From positions 1,922,001 through 1,986,000 of the forward strand of contig JANATF010000001.1 of NCBI GenBank assembly GCA_029449245.1: a DNA stretch of 64,000 nucleotides, written 5' to 3'. How positions within the stretch are numbered: the first letter of the stretch is position 1; every line of letters begins with the position of its first letter. A program made the translations under genes and the position numbers. Source of the DNA: Mortierella alpina. Taxonomy: Eukaryota; Mortierellomycota; Mortierellomycetes; Mortierellales; Mortierellaceae. Shown piece by piece: positions 22,087-31,858 of the stretch. The notes below the pieces were generated by a model. That model was not told the origin of the DNA and ran no database searches. It saw nothing but the letters and a program-made list of their open reading frames with translations.

Positions 22087-22550
22087 CAAGAACGTCGCCA
22101 AATCATGCCATGTTGGGTTGTAGTCGTGAAGGCGCGCTTGTTATAAAGAACTCGGCGGACTCAATTCCTGCTACAAGCTGATAGAGTGCTTAGTCGAAAT
22201 ACTCCGCACCTCGTCCTCTCTGCCACTCGTCATCATGAATCTCATGGAGACGATTCGAGTATCTGCATGCAGAGAGGGTAAGCATGCGAGATGTCGGACC
22301 ACTGCTGAATGCTGTGAAAACAACATCAAAATTCGTCTATATCGAACGTGAGCGGTTGCCTAAATCAGACATTCAGACAGCCGATAACAGAAAACAATGG
22401 TCCGACTGCTGGGAAAATCTTACGATGACATGCCCCCAGTACTGGCCTGTCCGGGCATGTGTTGAGGCAGATAATACAACTATTCCCATCGTCGGACTGC
22501 ATGAAAATAAGAGAATCGTTTGGAACAGAGTGCAGCCAAGAACAGATTTA
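22087..22550. other. convergent intergenic region
   Basis: Between the 3' ends of the second monooxygenase (+) and the transporter (-). No gene, RNA or repeat is recognised. Confidence 0.4.
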
Positions 22551-23906
22551 TTACTTGTCAATACGGTCCGTTTCTTCCGTCTTGCCCACCACATCCGCGG
22601 GAACTTGCACGTCGTAGTCACCCACGTCCACAGTGTGGTCTTTAATCCTGAGTGCCAAGAATAGAGCACCAGGGATCGACGCGACCAAGAGAGCAAAGCA
22701 GATGATGAGCTCCGTCATGTAGGCTGTCCCAACAGCATTGATCCTCCAAGATATAGCAGCACCACTGGACTGGATACATTTGTAGAAACCCGCATAGCGA
22801 GAGAGAACCGTGGCGTCGTTGGATAGAGCGCCCATCAGCCAATAAATGTATGTTTGCCAGGCAGCATCATTGAGTCCGTAGAACATGTATAGGAACAGCG
22901 GGCCAACGTACGGACGACCGCTGCTAAAGTCTTGATTAGGCTTGGGGTCGTCGATGGTGAACGTTCGCTGGAAGAAGATACCCCCAATCCAAGTCGCGAC
23001 GAATGCAAAGGTGATGATGACAAGTCCCCAGAGGGCGCGCGTGCGACGATTAGTCCCTTGATAGTCTAGCACACGCGCAAACGAGTAGGACCCGGCAATC
23101 TGAGACGCCCAGTAGAGGATGTTATTGAGTGACTGGGTGCGAATGGAAAAATAACGGCCGTTGACGGTTGAAAATTGGTACGAGTAAAACCAGTTGGAGG
23201 AGAGAAACATCGGGATGAGAACAACCATGCGCCAATCCAAGAAGAGCTTGAAGATGGCCCTGATCTCGCCGATCCATGTTGGAAATTTCTGGATGAGAAT
23301 ATGATCACCATTCGAGTGCGTGACATTTTTCGGCGAGGCCAGAGACAAGGCGATGAGCGTGCCGACGCCCATGATAGCGATGAAGACGGCATAGGTAGCG
23401 TCACCAAGCGACTTTTGCTCTGTAACGTTGTAGTTGATCGCGAAGGCTATGGCCGAGCCAAGAACAGCACCCATATTGAAAATGGCCCAAAAATAGCCAA
23501 TGTACTTTCCCTTGTCTTTCTCTCGAGGATAGGCCATCATCATGGCGCCTTGAGCTGTCCATAGCATGCCAGCTCCGATTCCCAATATACCTCCCGCCGC
23601 AATCGTGAAGGCGCCGTTCTGGGTGTGGTTATAGCAAAGTAGCGAGCCGGCATAAAGAACATAGGTCGAGCATCCTAAAAAGATCGTCCATTTCGGTCCC
23701 AGCTTGTTGTGGATTGCGCCCGAAAGAAGGCCAAAGATAGCGAAGCAGGTGTAGAGGGCGACATTTGCATTCTGACCCACTTTGGAGTCTACTTGACCAC
23801 CGCCGCCAAGAGAGTTGAGCGCATTGAACATGCCTGGGCAGCAAAAGCAGATAAACCCCACAGCGATGACCTGGGTCAGCGGTGAGTTCCAGCGTAATCT
23901 CGTCAT
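22551..23906 (-). CDS. UNC93-like major facilitator superfamily transporter
   Basis: A single-exon membrane protein of 451 residues. The start MTRLRWNSPLTQVIAVGF at 23906 places the first membrane helix directly after a short cytosolic N-terminus; the frame upstream of it (to 24053) is leader. About eleven to twelve hydrophobic segments are visible, including the early FICFCCPGMFNALNSLGGGG, which is typical of fungal UNC93/DUF895 proteins, and LGIGAGMLWTAQGAMMMAYP, which is also family-like. The charged loop GAIHNKLGPKW matches the MFS loop between helices 2 and 3. The C-terminus is acidic. Fungal UNC93-like proteins are mostly of unknown cargo. No frame damage is seen. It is transcribed away from the monooxygenase and in the same direction as the permease at 24360. 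Confidence 0.87.
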   Translation of the reverse strand: MTRLRWNSPLTQVIAVGFICFCCPGMFNALNSLGGGGQVDSKVGQNANVALYTCFAIFGLLSGAIHNKLGPKWTIFLGCSTYVLYAGSLLCYNHTQNGAFTIAAGGILGIGAGMLWTAQGAMMMAYPREKDKGKYIGYFWAIFNMGAVLGSAIAFAINYNVTEQKSLGDATYAVFIAIMGVGTLIALSLASPKNVTHSNGDHILIQKFPTWIGEIRAIFKLFLDWRMVVLIPMFLSSNWFYSYQFSTVNGRYFSIRTQSLNNILYWASQIAGSYSFARVLDYQGTNRRTRALWGLVIITFAFVATWIGGIFFQRTFTIDDPKPNQDFSSGRPYVGPLFLYMFYGLNDAAWQTYIYWLMGALSNDATVLSRYAGFYKCIQSSGAAISWRINAVGTAYMTELIICFALLVASIPGALFLALRIKDHTVDVGDYDVQVPADVVGKTEETDRIDK

Positions 23907-24359
23907 GATAAGTTGCAAAATGGAGGGGAGCGAAAGGAAACAAAGACAAGAAAAATGGGTTCTTGCTGAACTACAAGTATATAGAAAAAAGGGGCGATGG
24001 AGGATGGGAGAGATCGAGGGGGGCTCGCAGCAATGACGAGGGGTTAGAGACAAAGTGCTGAGGAGGGAGTAGTGAGAATGAGAGATCCGGAAGGAGCGTG
24101 GTGCAGGCGCAGAACGGCCTTGTTAGGACGGGTGAGACCGAATATCAAATGCATCGAATACAACTGGTGCCGTCCACCAGTATTCCTTGACCGACTGACG
24201 TAAAAAATAAAAGACAATGCATGTCGACCAGAAAGATTGACGCTTGAAGGAAGACCCATCCAGCAACAGGCATGCACCGGTTCGAGTGATGCGATACTCT
24301 CTGATGTAGGATAAGCCTCTGGTGACAAAATGAATTATTATATTTGCTGCGAACTGCTC
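23907..24359. promoter_or_regulatory. promoter region of the UNC93-like gene
   Basis: Between the permease stop and the UNC93-like start, both on the minus strand. The minus-strand leader just before 23906 is C/T-rich (CTTTTTTCTATATACTTG), as seen upstream of other genes here. No gene is recognised. Confidence 0.45.
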
Positions 24360-26129
24360 TTAAATCAAATACTTGATGATTCGCTTCCACAGAGGACCGT
24401 GAGGCCTCAAATCCTCCTTGTCAGACTCGGATGGGATAAAGCGACCTGTGTCGAGGTCGGCCTTCTCGGCTTTGATAAGCTTGGTTTTGCGGATGAACTT
24501 GTACGAGAAGAAAAGACATGCAGAGCAGAGCCATGGGAACCAGGCACCAAGCAGGTGTTGAGCGTAGGCATCACGGTCTGTGCGATACTTGCTCATGAGC
24601 TCAGGTGCAGCCCCATCGCCAGGGTACTTGGGTGGGTCGATAACGGAGAGGTAGAAGGTAGCGACGATGCAGCACACACCAATGAAAGTGGCGACCATAT
24701 TGCCATAAGGATATCCCCATGCAACGTATGGGAGGTCGACGACGTTACGGCCTTGCGCTTTCCAGCAGTATCGGAAGCGGAAGTGGAGGAGGAGGATGAA
24801 AATCCAGGACTGAAAAATGATTGAACCAATAAGAGACACGAACCAACGGAAGACAGCACCAGAACCGACAAAAATGGTGATCAGCGACAGACACGAGCAG
24901 CCTGACACGATACCCAAGGCGACCATGGGCACACCGCGCGAGTTGGTGTAACCAATGGCCTTGTGGGCCCAGCCATTACGGGAGAGTGACAAAAGCACAC
25001 GGGTGGCGATGTAAAAGTCCGAGTTGATGGCGGAAAAGACAGAGGTGAAGACAACTGCGTTCATGAAGTTGGCAGCGGCGCTAATTCCGGCTTTGGCAAA
25101 GACGATTGTGAACGGAGCAGTCGCGGCAGATGAGGTTGTGTTGACAAGCAAAGGGTCGTTGTTTTCAACGATAGAGCCAAGCAAAAAGATTGAGACGATA
25201 TAGAAGAAGGCGATGCGGAACAGAACGGTGTTGACTGCCTTGGGGACGTGCTTGTGCGGGTTACGGGACTCTGCAGCAGTGACACCACTCATCTCGGTAC
25301 CACCGTAGGCGTATCCGACAGACACCAGTGTCTTGATAAAGCCCATAAATCCGCCTTTGAAGGGAGCGCCGTCGACGTGCCATGCCTTCATGCCGTATGT
25401 AACTCCGCCAATGACACCGGCATCGACAAGGATACCACAAACAATGAACATGATGATAGTTGCAATCTTGAGGATCGAAAGCCAGTACTCAACCTCACCG
25501 TAGGCCTTGACACCCACCAAGTTGATCAGGACCATGAGAACAATGATGATGAGCGGTACGATCCAGACGGGAAAGTTGGAGCCGGCAGGTAGCCAGAAGT
25601 TGATAATGACTGCAGATGCAGACAATTCGGCAGGAATGGTCAGCGCCCAGTTGATAAAATACATCCAACTCATTTGGAAAGACAGGGCTTCGTCAAATAT
25701 ACGCCCACCCCATGCGTTGAATGCACCTGGTAGGGGTAGTAGCGTCGCAATTTCACCGATAGCCTGACACACGAACGCTAGCCATATGCCAATGATGAAG
25801 TACGCGAGCACTTTGGTGAAAAGGAATTGGAACAAAAATGTTAGCACTTGAGCATCAAGACGAGACCTCTTGATTCCGTCTGACGACTACAGAGGTAAAG
25901 ATTACTTACAGGCACCTCCTGGACCTGAGGTGGCAATTGTAATGCCGGAGGTCAAGAAAAGACCAGTACCAATCGTACCAGAGACGGCAATCATGATCAT
26001 GTGGCGAAGACGAAGGTCGCGCTTCAGGCCTTGCTGCTCTGGAGCCAGGACCTCGTGGTGAGTGAGTCCCTGCATCTGGTCCATCTCGTATTTCTCCACC
26101 AGGTCGCTGTCAAATTCATAATAAGACAT
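24360..26129 (-). CDS. amino-acid permease, AAT/YAT family
   Basis: A proton-coupled amino-acid importer of the plasma membrane. Exons 26129-25910 and 25810-24360 flank a 99-nt GT-AG intron and close as 556 residues, the usual size. The cytosolic N-terminus (EVLAPEQQGLKRDLRLRHM) leads into the helix-1 signature SGTIGTGLFLTSG, with GPGGALLAYFIIG after splicing; using an earlier AG would insert extra residues that break the family pattern. Later helices include the family segment GVTAAESRNPHKHVPKAVNT and NGWAHKAIGYTNSRGVPMVA. Twelve hydrophobic segments are visible. The C-terminal tail is charged. Substrate specificity cannot be read from sequence. No damage is seen. Confidence 0.9.
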
Positions 26130-27678
26130 GGCGATAAAAATTTGCTATGAACGCGGGTATTGTGGATGGAATTTGTGGTCGAATGTCTACTGATGAGCCG
26201 GTGAGCTGGTATGCTGATGCGTGACAAAAAGGGAAGGCCAGAAACTAGCTGGTGGCGATACGAAGAGAAATGAAGGAGGGTGTGTGGAACTAGGGTATGG
26301 AGCGCGGTCGGAGCAGGGTCGGAACAGAGAACGAAGATGGGGCGGGGGGTTGACTTTATATACAAGAAGGACCAGTTGGTCATTTTAACGTTTGTTGATC
26401 TGTTTGTCGAAGCGGGTGGGAGAGAAGGAACTATGAAAATCTAGTCATCAATAGGGTCAACAACTGCAGTAGTCTGCAGTACTAGTGATTGACTCTTCAA
26501 GCGATAAGATGGCCGGAAGAGAGGGTCCCTGCTCTCATACTTTTCACTCTGTGCACCTCCGCCTTTTGGCATGGCCATTTTTTTTTTTACTTTTGGCCTA
26601 TTGGCCTCTTCTCATTGAAAGTGATATTACCAAAAAAAAAAAAAAAAAAAAAAAGCGGCGGAGTGTGGGGAGATGAAAAGGCGAAATGAGCAAACTGCTG
26701 CACGGAATAGTCGGGCTAAACCAAACTGCGGAGGGTATTGACGAACGAAGATGCCTTCGATACCCATGCTATAAATGTCGGGATGTCTCCCCCTGTCTGC
26801 TCTGCTGTGTGGAATGAACGCCTGTTCAACCAGGTTCTTGCACAGATGTGCACCAGGAAATTGGGTGATCTGTTTGGGCACACAAGAAGCACACTGTAAA
26901 TAGATGGTATCATACATAACAAACAAAAAGGGCTCATTTTTGAATTGCAACGCCGCGCAGCTTTACTCGTGAAGAGTACCTGGGCATGCCATGCATACTC
27001 ACATGACTCCAAGACGCTGCTACGGTCAAGGCGATTGGCTATTAGCAGTGCTATGAATTCCGGTTGAGGGTTACCGATCTCGATGTAGAGCAACTGACAG
27101 AAATGAATGGAGTACTGTGCTACATGAGTATGCTTTGGCGTGGATGTCTTGTTGTAGGCGCTAAAGCAACCGCTTCACCACCTCGTAGGCACCTTACTTG
27201 GCATCCACCACTTTCATGTATATACATGTACAGTACCGTACAGTTTAGTGTCCGCCAACTCTAAGCTTCAATGGACAAGACTCTAGATTCCAAGAGTCAG
27301 AGAAAAGAAGCTACTGTAAATATGTATTTTCTCCAGCCTGCCATTTCCCTTGCTGGTTGTGCTCCACGTTTATTTACAAGGTGTGTAAGACTGCGGTCCT
27401 TTGGTTCTTCATTGCTCTTCACTTACAGTGGAACCCCTCTAAGATGGTACTTAGGTTGTTGAATCTCGTTCTCCATGCTCATTGCAAACTCACTCAATTC
27501 TCCCGCATCCACCACACCTCAGCACTGTTCTTATCTTCTGCACCCTCCCCACTATCGTTACTGTAGCAAGTGCTTCTCACGTGAAGTCTGCTATATTCTT
27601 CTCCATCTCATCGACTCAACTGCACATCAGCATCAGCATGCCAGTTCGACGCGTTCCTGATTTCCTCTCGAGTTTACA
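26130..27678. promoter_or_regulatory. permease promoter region and gene-poor stretch
   Basis: The minus-strand leader of the permease (26130-26400) is C/T- and CA-rich, with a TATATAAAG element near 26355 (minus strand). A run of about 24 A residues is at 26631-26654. From 26700 to 27678 I see no gene; short frames lack any family pattern. Confidence 0.4.
26631..26654 (+). repeat. poly-A homopolymer
   Basis: About 24 consecutive A on the plus strand after GATATTACC. It may be a decayed retrotransposed tail, but nothing recognisable lies next to it. Confidence 0.9.
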
Positions 27679-28866
27679 ATGTCGTCTCCAGAGCAACACA
27701 CTGGACCAATCACCTCACATATAGCCCCACCGATCCAACCTCCACCTCCCACAGTTGATGTAAAGACAGGGCCAGGATTGCCACAAGGCGTAAGAAGACG
27801 TTGAGGTCGTCCAAAGAAGATACACACCGCCGACGGCTCAGTTTCCTTACGTGATCCGACCCACGCATCGTCCCCTTCAGTGAGCGCCCTTCAGGGAGTG
27901 AGATCACGGCCTCCTATCCAGCAGCTGCCAAGGCACAATACAAGGCCGATATAGAAGACAGTACTGGCACTCCATCCTATGCAATCTCATCGACAATCTA
28001 TTACACCTATATCTATGCACCTGTGTCTTGTCCTATAAACCCTTTTTTTTACTGCAATGGCACTCTTTCTCCTCACGTAGGATTTTTGCGAGAGGCGTCG
28101 CGCCGAGTATGCTGGTGCAGATGTCCGGTCGTTACATCTAATGAATTCGGAACAAGATTAGATCCTTTTTCAAGGAGGGGGTATTCCATACGCAGACGAT
28201 CAAACGGCTCAGAACTGGAGCGGGTTTCCGGACACAGATCGGGTTGAACGGCGAAGGATCCTCAACTCAGTCTTACGTAAATCTAGCTCAGAGTATGTAC
28301 CGCCTGCGTGATGATCAGGATCCATGATCCGCAGTTAAAGCGAAACGAGGAGAGCCTCCCTGGACCAGGTACACCCCATTCTCAATTCCATGGTGATTTA
28401 TGCAAGGCATCAAGTCTGGTCAAAGCTTTACGGCAGACTGCGTACTTCGGGACTCGTACAGCTAGGTAAAGTTGAACGAGATGCTCAGATCCCTTTGGGA
28501 AGTGCAACAATCGCAAGATTAAGGCCTCAACTACCGTAACAAGTTCTGTATCTCCATGCGGCACGGCATATTGCTCCGTGATGAGGATCTCCGTACTCTC
28601 AATTTCTCGGACTGCTTCAGCACCATTATCACTCAACGGCACGAAGGGGGACAACAACCCATCGCGTTTTCGTTCAAACTTAACAAAGGGAGGACGAACA
28701 AGAACAACCGAAATTGGTATGCTTGCGCGTTGCGACACAACGATGTACGTCGGTGCTACTTCAGTGCCTTTGCGTTTTATATATTCCAGATGTGGCAGGT
28801 GAGCTTCGGCCTTGCTACAATCGTGCGTATGCAAGTTGTTGTGTCCCTCCTGTACTGTGTGTGACA
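27679..28866 (+). pseudogene. Crypton / Ndc10-like (GCR1-like) DNA-binding protein relic
   Basis: A frame from ATG 27679 (MSSPEQHTGPITSHIAPP) runs to a TGA at 27802 that falls inside an AT-hook: the residues around it read RRR-stop-GRPKK, so a CGA-to-TGA change is likely. It continues open to 27954. Further frames follow with interruptions (RTGAGFRTQIGLNG; MYRLRDDQDP then TGA; YARHQVWSKLYGRLR). At 28560-28800 comes the best-conserved part: GILLRDEDLRTLNFSDCF, IAFSFKLNKGRTN, ACALRHNDVRRC and FSAFAFYIFQMWQ, which follows the pattern of the Ndc10 domain-II family found in fungal Crypton-derived proteins (LLR...E, ..DGKTN..., ALRH.D...C.VGALAFYLFWRW). Several stops and shifts show it is dead. The family call rests on remembered pattern. 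Confidence 0.45.
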
Positions 28867-29247
28867 GAGATGCAAGAGTAGGGCATAGATGAGATTTGAG
28901 CATCCTATTCGTGCCTGAGTATATTAAAGTCCGAGGGCGTTTCCCTCTGCTCCGGGATTCTTTATGCTGGCTCTCAAATCCACTGATCCCTATACTCCCA
29001 ATCTCGGCTCCTGCATTCTGATCTTCTTTCGCCATCTCATTTCTGATCCGAGTCGATCATCTAAAGAGATCCCCACGTAATTCACCAGAGGGCAACGTAA
29101 TGTGGAAGGTCACCTTCCTTCTTGCATAAAGAGCCCCCTTGCCCTCACTTTTTTTTTGTATCTTCCCTATCGCTCTACTTCACCTTACTCCATCCTACCC
29201 AACCTTGCTACCCTTTGCTCAACTTTGACACGTCCCGTGCTGTCGCT

Positions 29248-29828
29248 ATGAAGAAAGGTTTCAAAATCATCGTGTCCACTGCAGAAAACTATGCAGGAGG
29301 AAAAAAAACTACCCAACGTAAAATTTGAAGGGACATAATTCTCTAACCGCATTATCTGTGCGTGCCTCATAACACACCACTCGAAGGAAGCGAAGCTGAC
29401 CCTTCGGTCCCAAGAGGACAAGGCAAGAAAGGCACAGCTGGATCTGTCCAGTGGAAGCGTATGCGCGGCAGACCCCCAACGAGCCCTCCACCTCCTAAGA
29501 CACCAGCTGTAATCGTCGAGGAAAGCGAAGACGTTGACGACGAATCGCTAATGAGGCGTCGCCGTACAGATCTGAACTCAGCTCCGCAAACCGATGTTGT
29601 AGCGAGCTTTGAAAATCTTCCAGAGGAACCATCAGTCGAAGGTAAGATGCTATGGCAACCTGGTTACAGGCTTACGCCCAGATGAAATGCATTGCACTCG
29701 ACGTTGTTTTTTCCTGACTGAACTTGTCGTCATTTCTCTTAATAGCGGCAGAGCCACTGTTCGAGCGCTTGGAGCGAGAAAAAGCGGAGGCTCTGACGGC
29801 ATGCCCAACAAAAGGGAGGTGCGACTAA
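29248..29828 (+). pseudogene. hypothetical AT-hook-like protein, 3' end replaced by an insertion
   Basis: Exons 29248-29317, 29387-29641 and 29746-29828 join through GT-AG introns (69 and 104 nt) and close as 135 residues. Visible are MKKGFKIIVSTAENYAGG, a basic AT-hook-like KRMRGRPPTSPP, a proline run, an acidic VEESEDVDDES and a charged helix LFERLEREKAEAL. The last codons, from 29811 on, come from an inserted LTR fragment; before the insertion the frame would have continued over the second copy of the 9-bp direct repeat at 30181 to a nearby stop (ESISQKNN). The change is therefore only a few C-terminal residues, and the gene may still be expressed. A C/T-rich leader with CAACTTTGACACGTCC precedes the ATG. 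No family is recognised. Confidence 0.5.
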
Positions 29829-30180
29829 GGTACATACAGTACGTGCCTGAGCCCCACACCAGCATAAAACACCACAGACTCCCCCCTCGAGATGAAATCC
29901 AGGGTTGCAGTGCTGTGTTATGGCTAGAAACGGTAGCAATTCGTTTCTAAAGTGCCAGGATAAAGGAAAAACCATACAAAGTGATGGGAAAAAGAACCTT
30001 TTCCATATAGATAGAGGGATTAAAACCTCTGAGAGTGGGTAAAGAAGAGTGTACATCTCTTGCTCTTGCTTGAACCACATGGGAAAGAAAACCGATGAAG
30101 AACGGGAAAGCCTTCTCATACCAAGATCAAAAATTAACCTGAGTTAGTCTGATGAGAACATGTCTCATACTGCTGTACAG
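29811..30180 (-). mobile_element. fragment of the chromodomain Ty3 element (LTR start plus 3' internal end)
   Basis: Reading the minus strand, this is the last 300 bp of internal sequence of elements W and X, the purine tract GAGGGGGGAGTC and the first 60-70 bp of the LTR (TGTGGTGTTTTATGC...). Both ends are truncated. It is bounded by TGCCCAACA at 29802-29810 and 30181-30189. It carries no coding capacity. Confidence 0.8.
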
Positions 30181-30458
30181 TGCCCAACAGAAAGTATTTC
30201 TCAAAAAAATAATTGAACCCCTTTCAACATAGGAAATTACTATGTTTTTTTTTGGGAGCTTGCACCAGCACTTTACATTATGAAAGGTCGGCCATGAACT
30301 TAGAGAAGGTGCCCGCAACCTTAAGAGAAAAAGACAGGGCGGTCAGCATTGCGTATAGAGAAATTGTTTACTTGCATCTCGCCATGCCAATCTGATCAAC
30401 TTCAATTAGGAAGCTGATTCTCAACCACATTCCAGGGGGAGGGTAGGTGAGAGGAACA

Positions 30459-30560
30459 TCACCAGCGGGTGCTGCCTCCTCCCGCCTTGATAACAGCCTT
30501 AATCCTATCTGGCATCGACTGCACTAATGTAGCTATTCTATCCTGGGTGTAACAGGAGTT
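30459..30560 (-). pseudogene. C-terminal relic of a Tc1/mariner transposase
   Basis: The minus strand reads NSCYTQDRIATLVQSMP, then DRIKAVIKAGGGSTRW and a stop at 30459-30461. This is the usual end of Tc1-type transposases (LV.SMP.R..AV..AKGG.T.Y). The remainder of the transposase is absent, being replaced on one side by unrecognised sequence and then the gypsy element. Confidence 0.6.
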
Positions 30561-30820
30561 GAGGGTGTATCGTATGGGACAAGAACAAGGATAATGCCAA
30601 GCCGTAAGAGACTGGAACGCGACCATGCTTGGTCCCACACAAAGATAGATAAATAGATGGTTGCCCCCTCTGTAATAAGATCAGACGATTCTCACCCAAG
30701 CTCCCCTGATCCCAGCCCCAGAACCCCCACTTGCTTTAGCTATTACATGGTAGCAAAGGCTCGTTACCTCGATCCACTGATAAAACATACTCACCTTGAT
30801 AACCTCTGCCCCTAGCCATC

Positions 30821-31858
30821 ATGGCTGATCAACCCAGCTACACCAATGTTCCAACCACTGTTCCCACTGCCAACACCACCGCCAACACACCTGCTCCCAC
30901 CTTTTCGGTACTCCTACCCTCTTACAGATATCCAACCCCTGCCCCTTTCAACGGCGTGCGCGATGGGTTTGCTTGCGAGGCATGGTTGACCACCGTACGC
31001 CGCTTCTTCCTTGGCGCAAACATCGCCGATGTGTCCCGCACGGTCACCGCCATCGCTTACCTTGGCTCCACCGGCCTACTCTGGTGGGATGGACAGTATC
31101 TGCCGGACTCCACTGACTGGTCCATTTTTGTCGAAGCCTTCCGCACCGAGTTCCGTCCCGCCGGCTTCTATGATCACATCCGCACATTGCTCTACTCCAT
31201 CCGCATGACCTCGACCGTATCCGAATACGTTGGGAGGACGCGCCGATACCTAGCCGTCCTCTGCACACCGGAGATGCATGAGGAGGCTCGTAAAGTCATG
31301 GAGGATTCAGCCAAGACATGCTTCTTACAAGGTGCCCCTCTAAGTCTGCGACAAATGCTATTGAGCATGGGCATTAACCGTTCTGTTGCCCCTTCGATCC
31401 ACGAACTCTGCCAAGCTGCTGAGCAATATGACCATGTTTACAACTTCACACCCGACAAAGGCCAGTCTCCTTCCACCAACCGCGCGGATACCAGCGCCCT
31501 CCAAATGGCTGCCGCCACCCACCTTTCCGCCGCAGATCCCAACGCCATGGAAGTGGACAACCTACTCCTCCATAACATCGAAACTATCGTCCGCCGAGTG
31601 ACCCTGAACGCTTTACGACAACAACCACCTCGCTCCAACAACCGACCCCACAACTTCCGAACCTACACTCGACAAAACAATCACCGACCCCCGCTACGCC
31701 CCCTTAGCGATACCGACCGCAGAAGCCTGATGGCCAGTGGCAGTTGCTTCCGTTGCCGCCAACAAGGACACATGGCGAGCGAGTGTCGTGTCAATGCCAT
31801 TGAACAAGCCCGCACCCCTCCCCCCGTGTCGGGAAACGCTCCCAGCGATCAAGATTAG
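30821..31858 (+). CDS. Ty3/gypsy Gag (left copy)
   Basis: Gag packages the retrotransposon RNA in cytoplasmic particles. The 345-residue frame starts at ATG 30821 (MADQPSYTNVPTTVP) after a C-rich leader, has the retroelement capsid-like segment LTTVRRFFLGANI...STGLLWWDG...FVEAFRTEFRPAGF, and ends with a CCHC zinc knuckle CFRCRQQGHMASEC (CX2CX4HX4C). It stops at TAG 31856-31858. The minus-strand copy at 61077-62158 is the closest relative in the window and shares the layout. The frame is intact. Pol follows in the -1 frame. Confidence 0.88.
   Translation: MADQPSYTNVPTTVPTANTTANTPAPTFSVLLPSYRYPTPAPFNGVRDGFACEAWLTTVRRFFLGANIADVSRTVTAIAYLGSTGLLWWDGQYLPDSTDWSIFVEAFRTEFRPAGFYDHIRTLLYSIRMTSTVSEYVGRTRRYLAVLCTPEMHEEARKVMEDSAKTCFLQGAPLSLRQMLLSMGINRSVAPSIHELCQAAEQYDHVYNFTPDKGQSPSTNRADTSALQMAAATHLSAADPNAMEVDNLLLHNIETIVRRVTLNALRQQPPRSNNRPHNFRTYTRQNNHRPPLRPLSDTDRRSLMASGSCFRCRQQGHMASECRVNAIEQARTPPPVSGNAPSDQD

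Noticed and set aside
22284-22664. 126-residue plus-strand open frame
   Set aside because: It overlaps the 3' end of the transporter gene in antisense and shows no family pattern.
23907-24053. N-terminal extension of the UNC93-like protein to 24053
   Set aside because: The extra 49 residues are Pro/Cys/Ser-rich leader translation; family proteins start close to MTRLRWNSPLTQ.
24059-24360. tRNA or other small RNA genes here and elsewhere in the intergenic regions
   Set aside because: No cloverleaf or intragenic A/B-box pair could be recognised by eye anywhere in the window.
28382-29035. 217-residue minus-strand open frame
   Set aside because: It lies opposite the Ndc10-like segment, which has the recognisable pattern; the minus-strand peptide has none and looks like a shadow.
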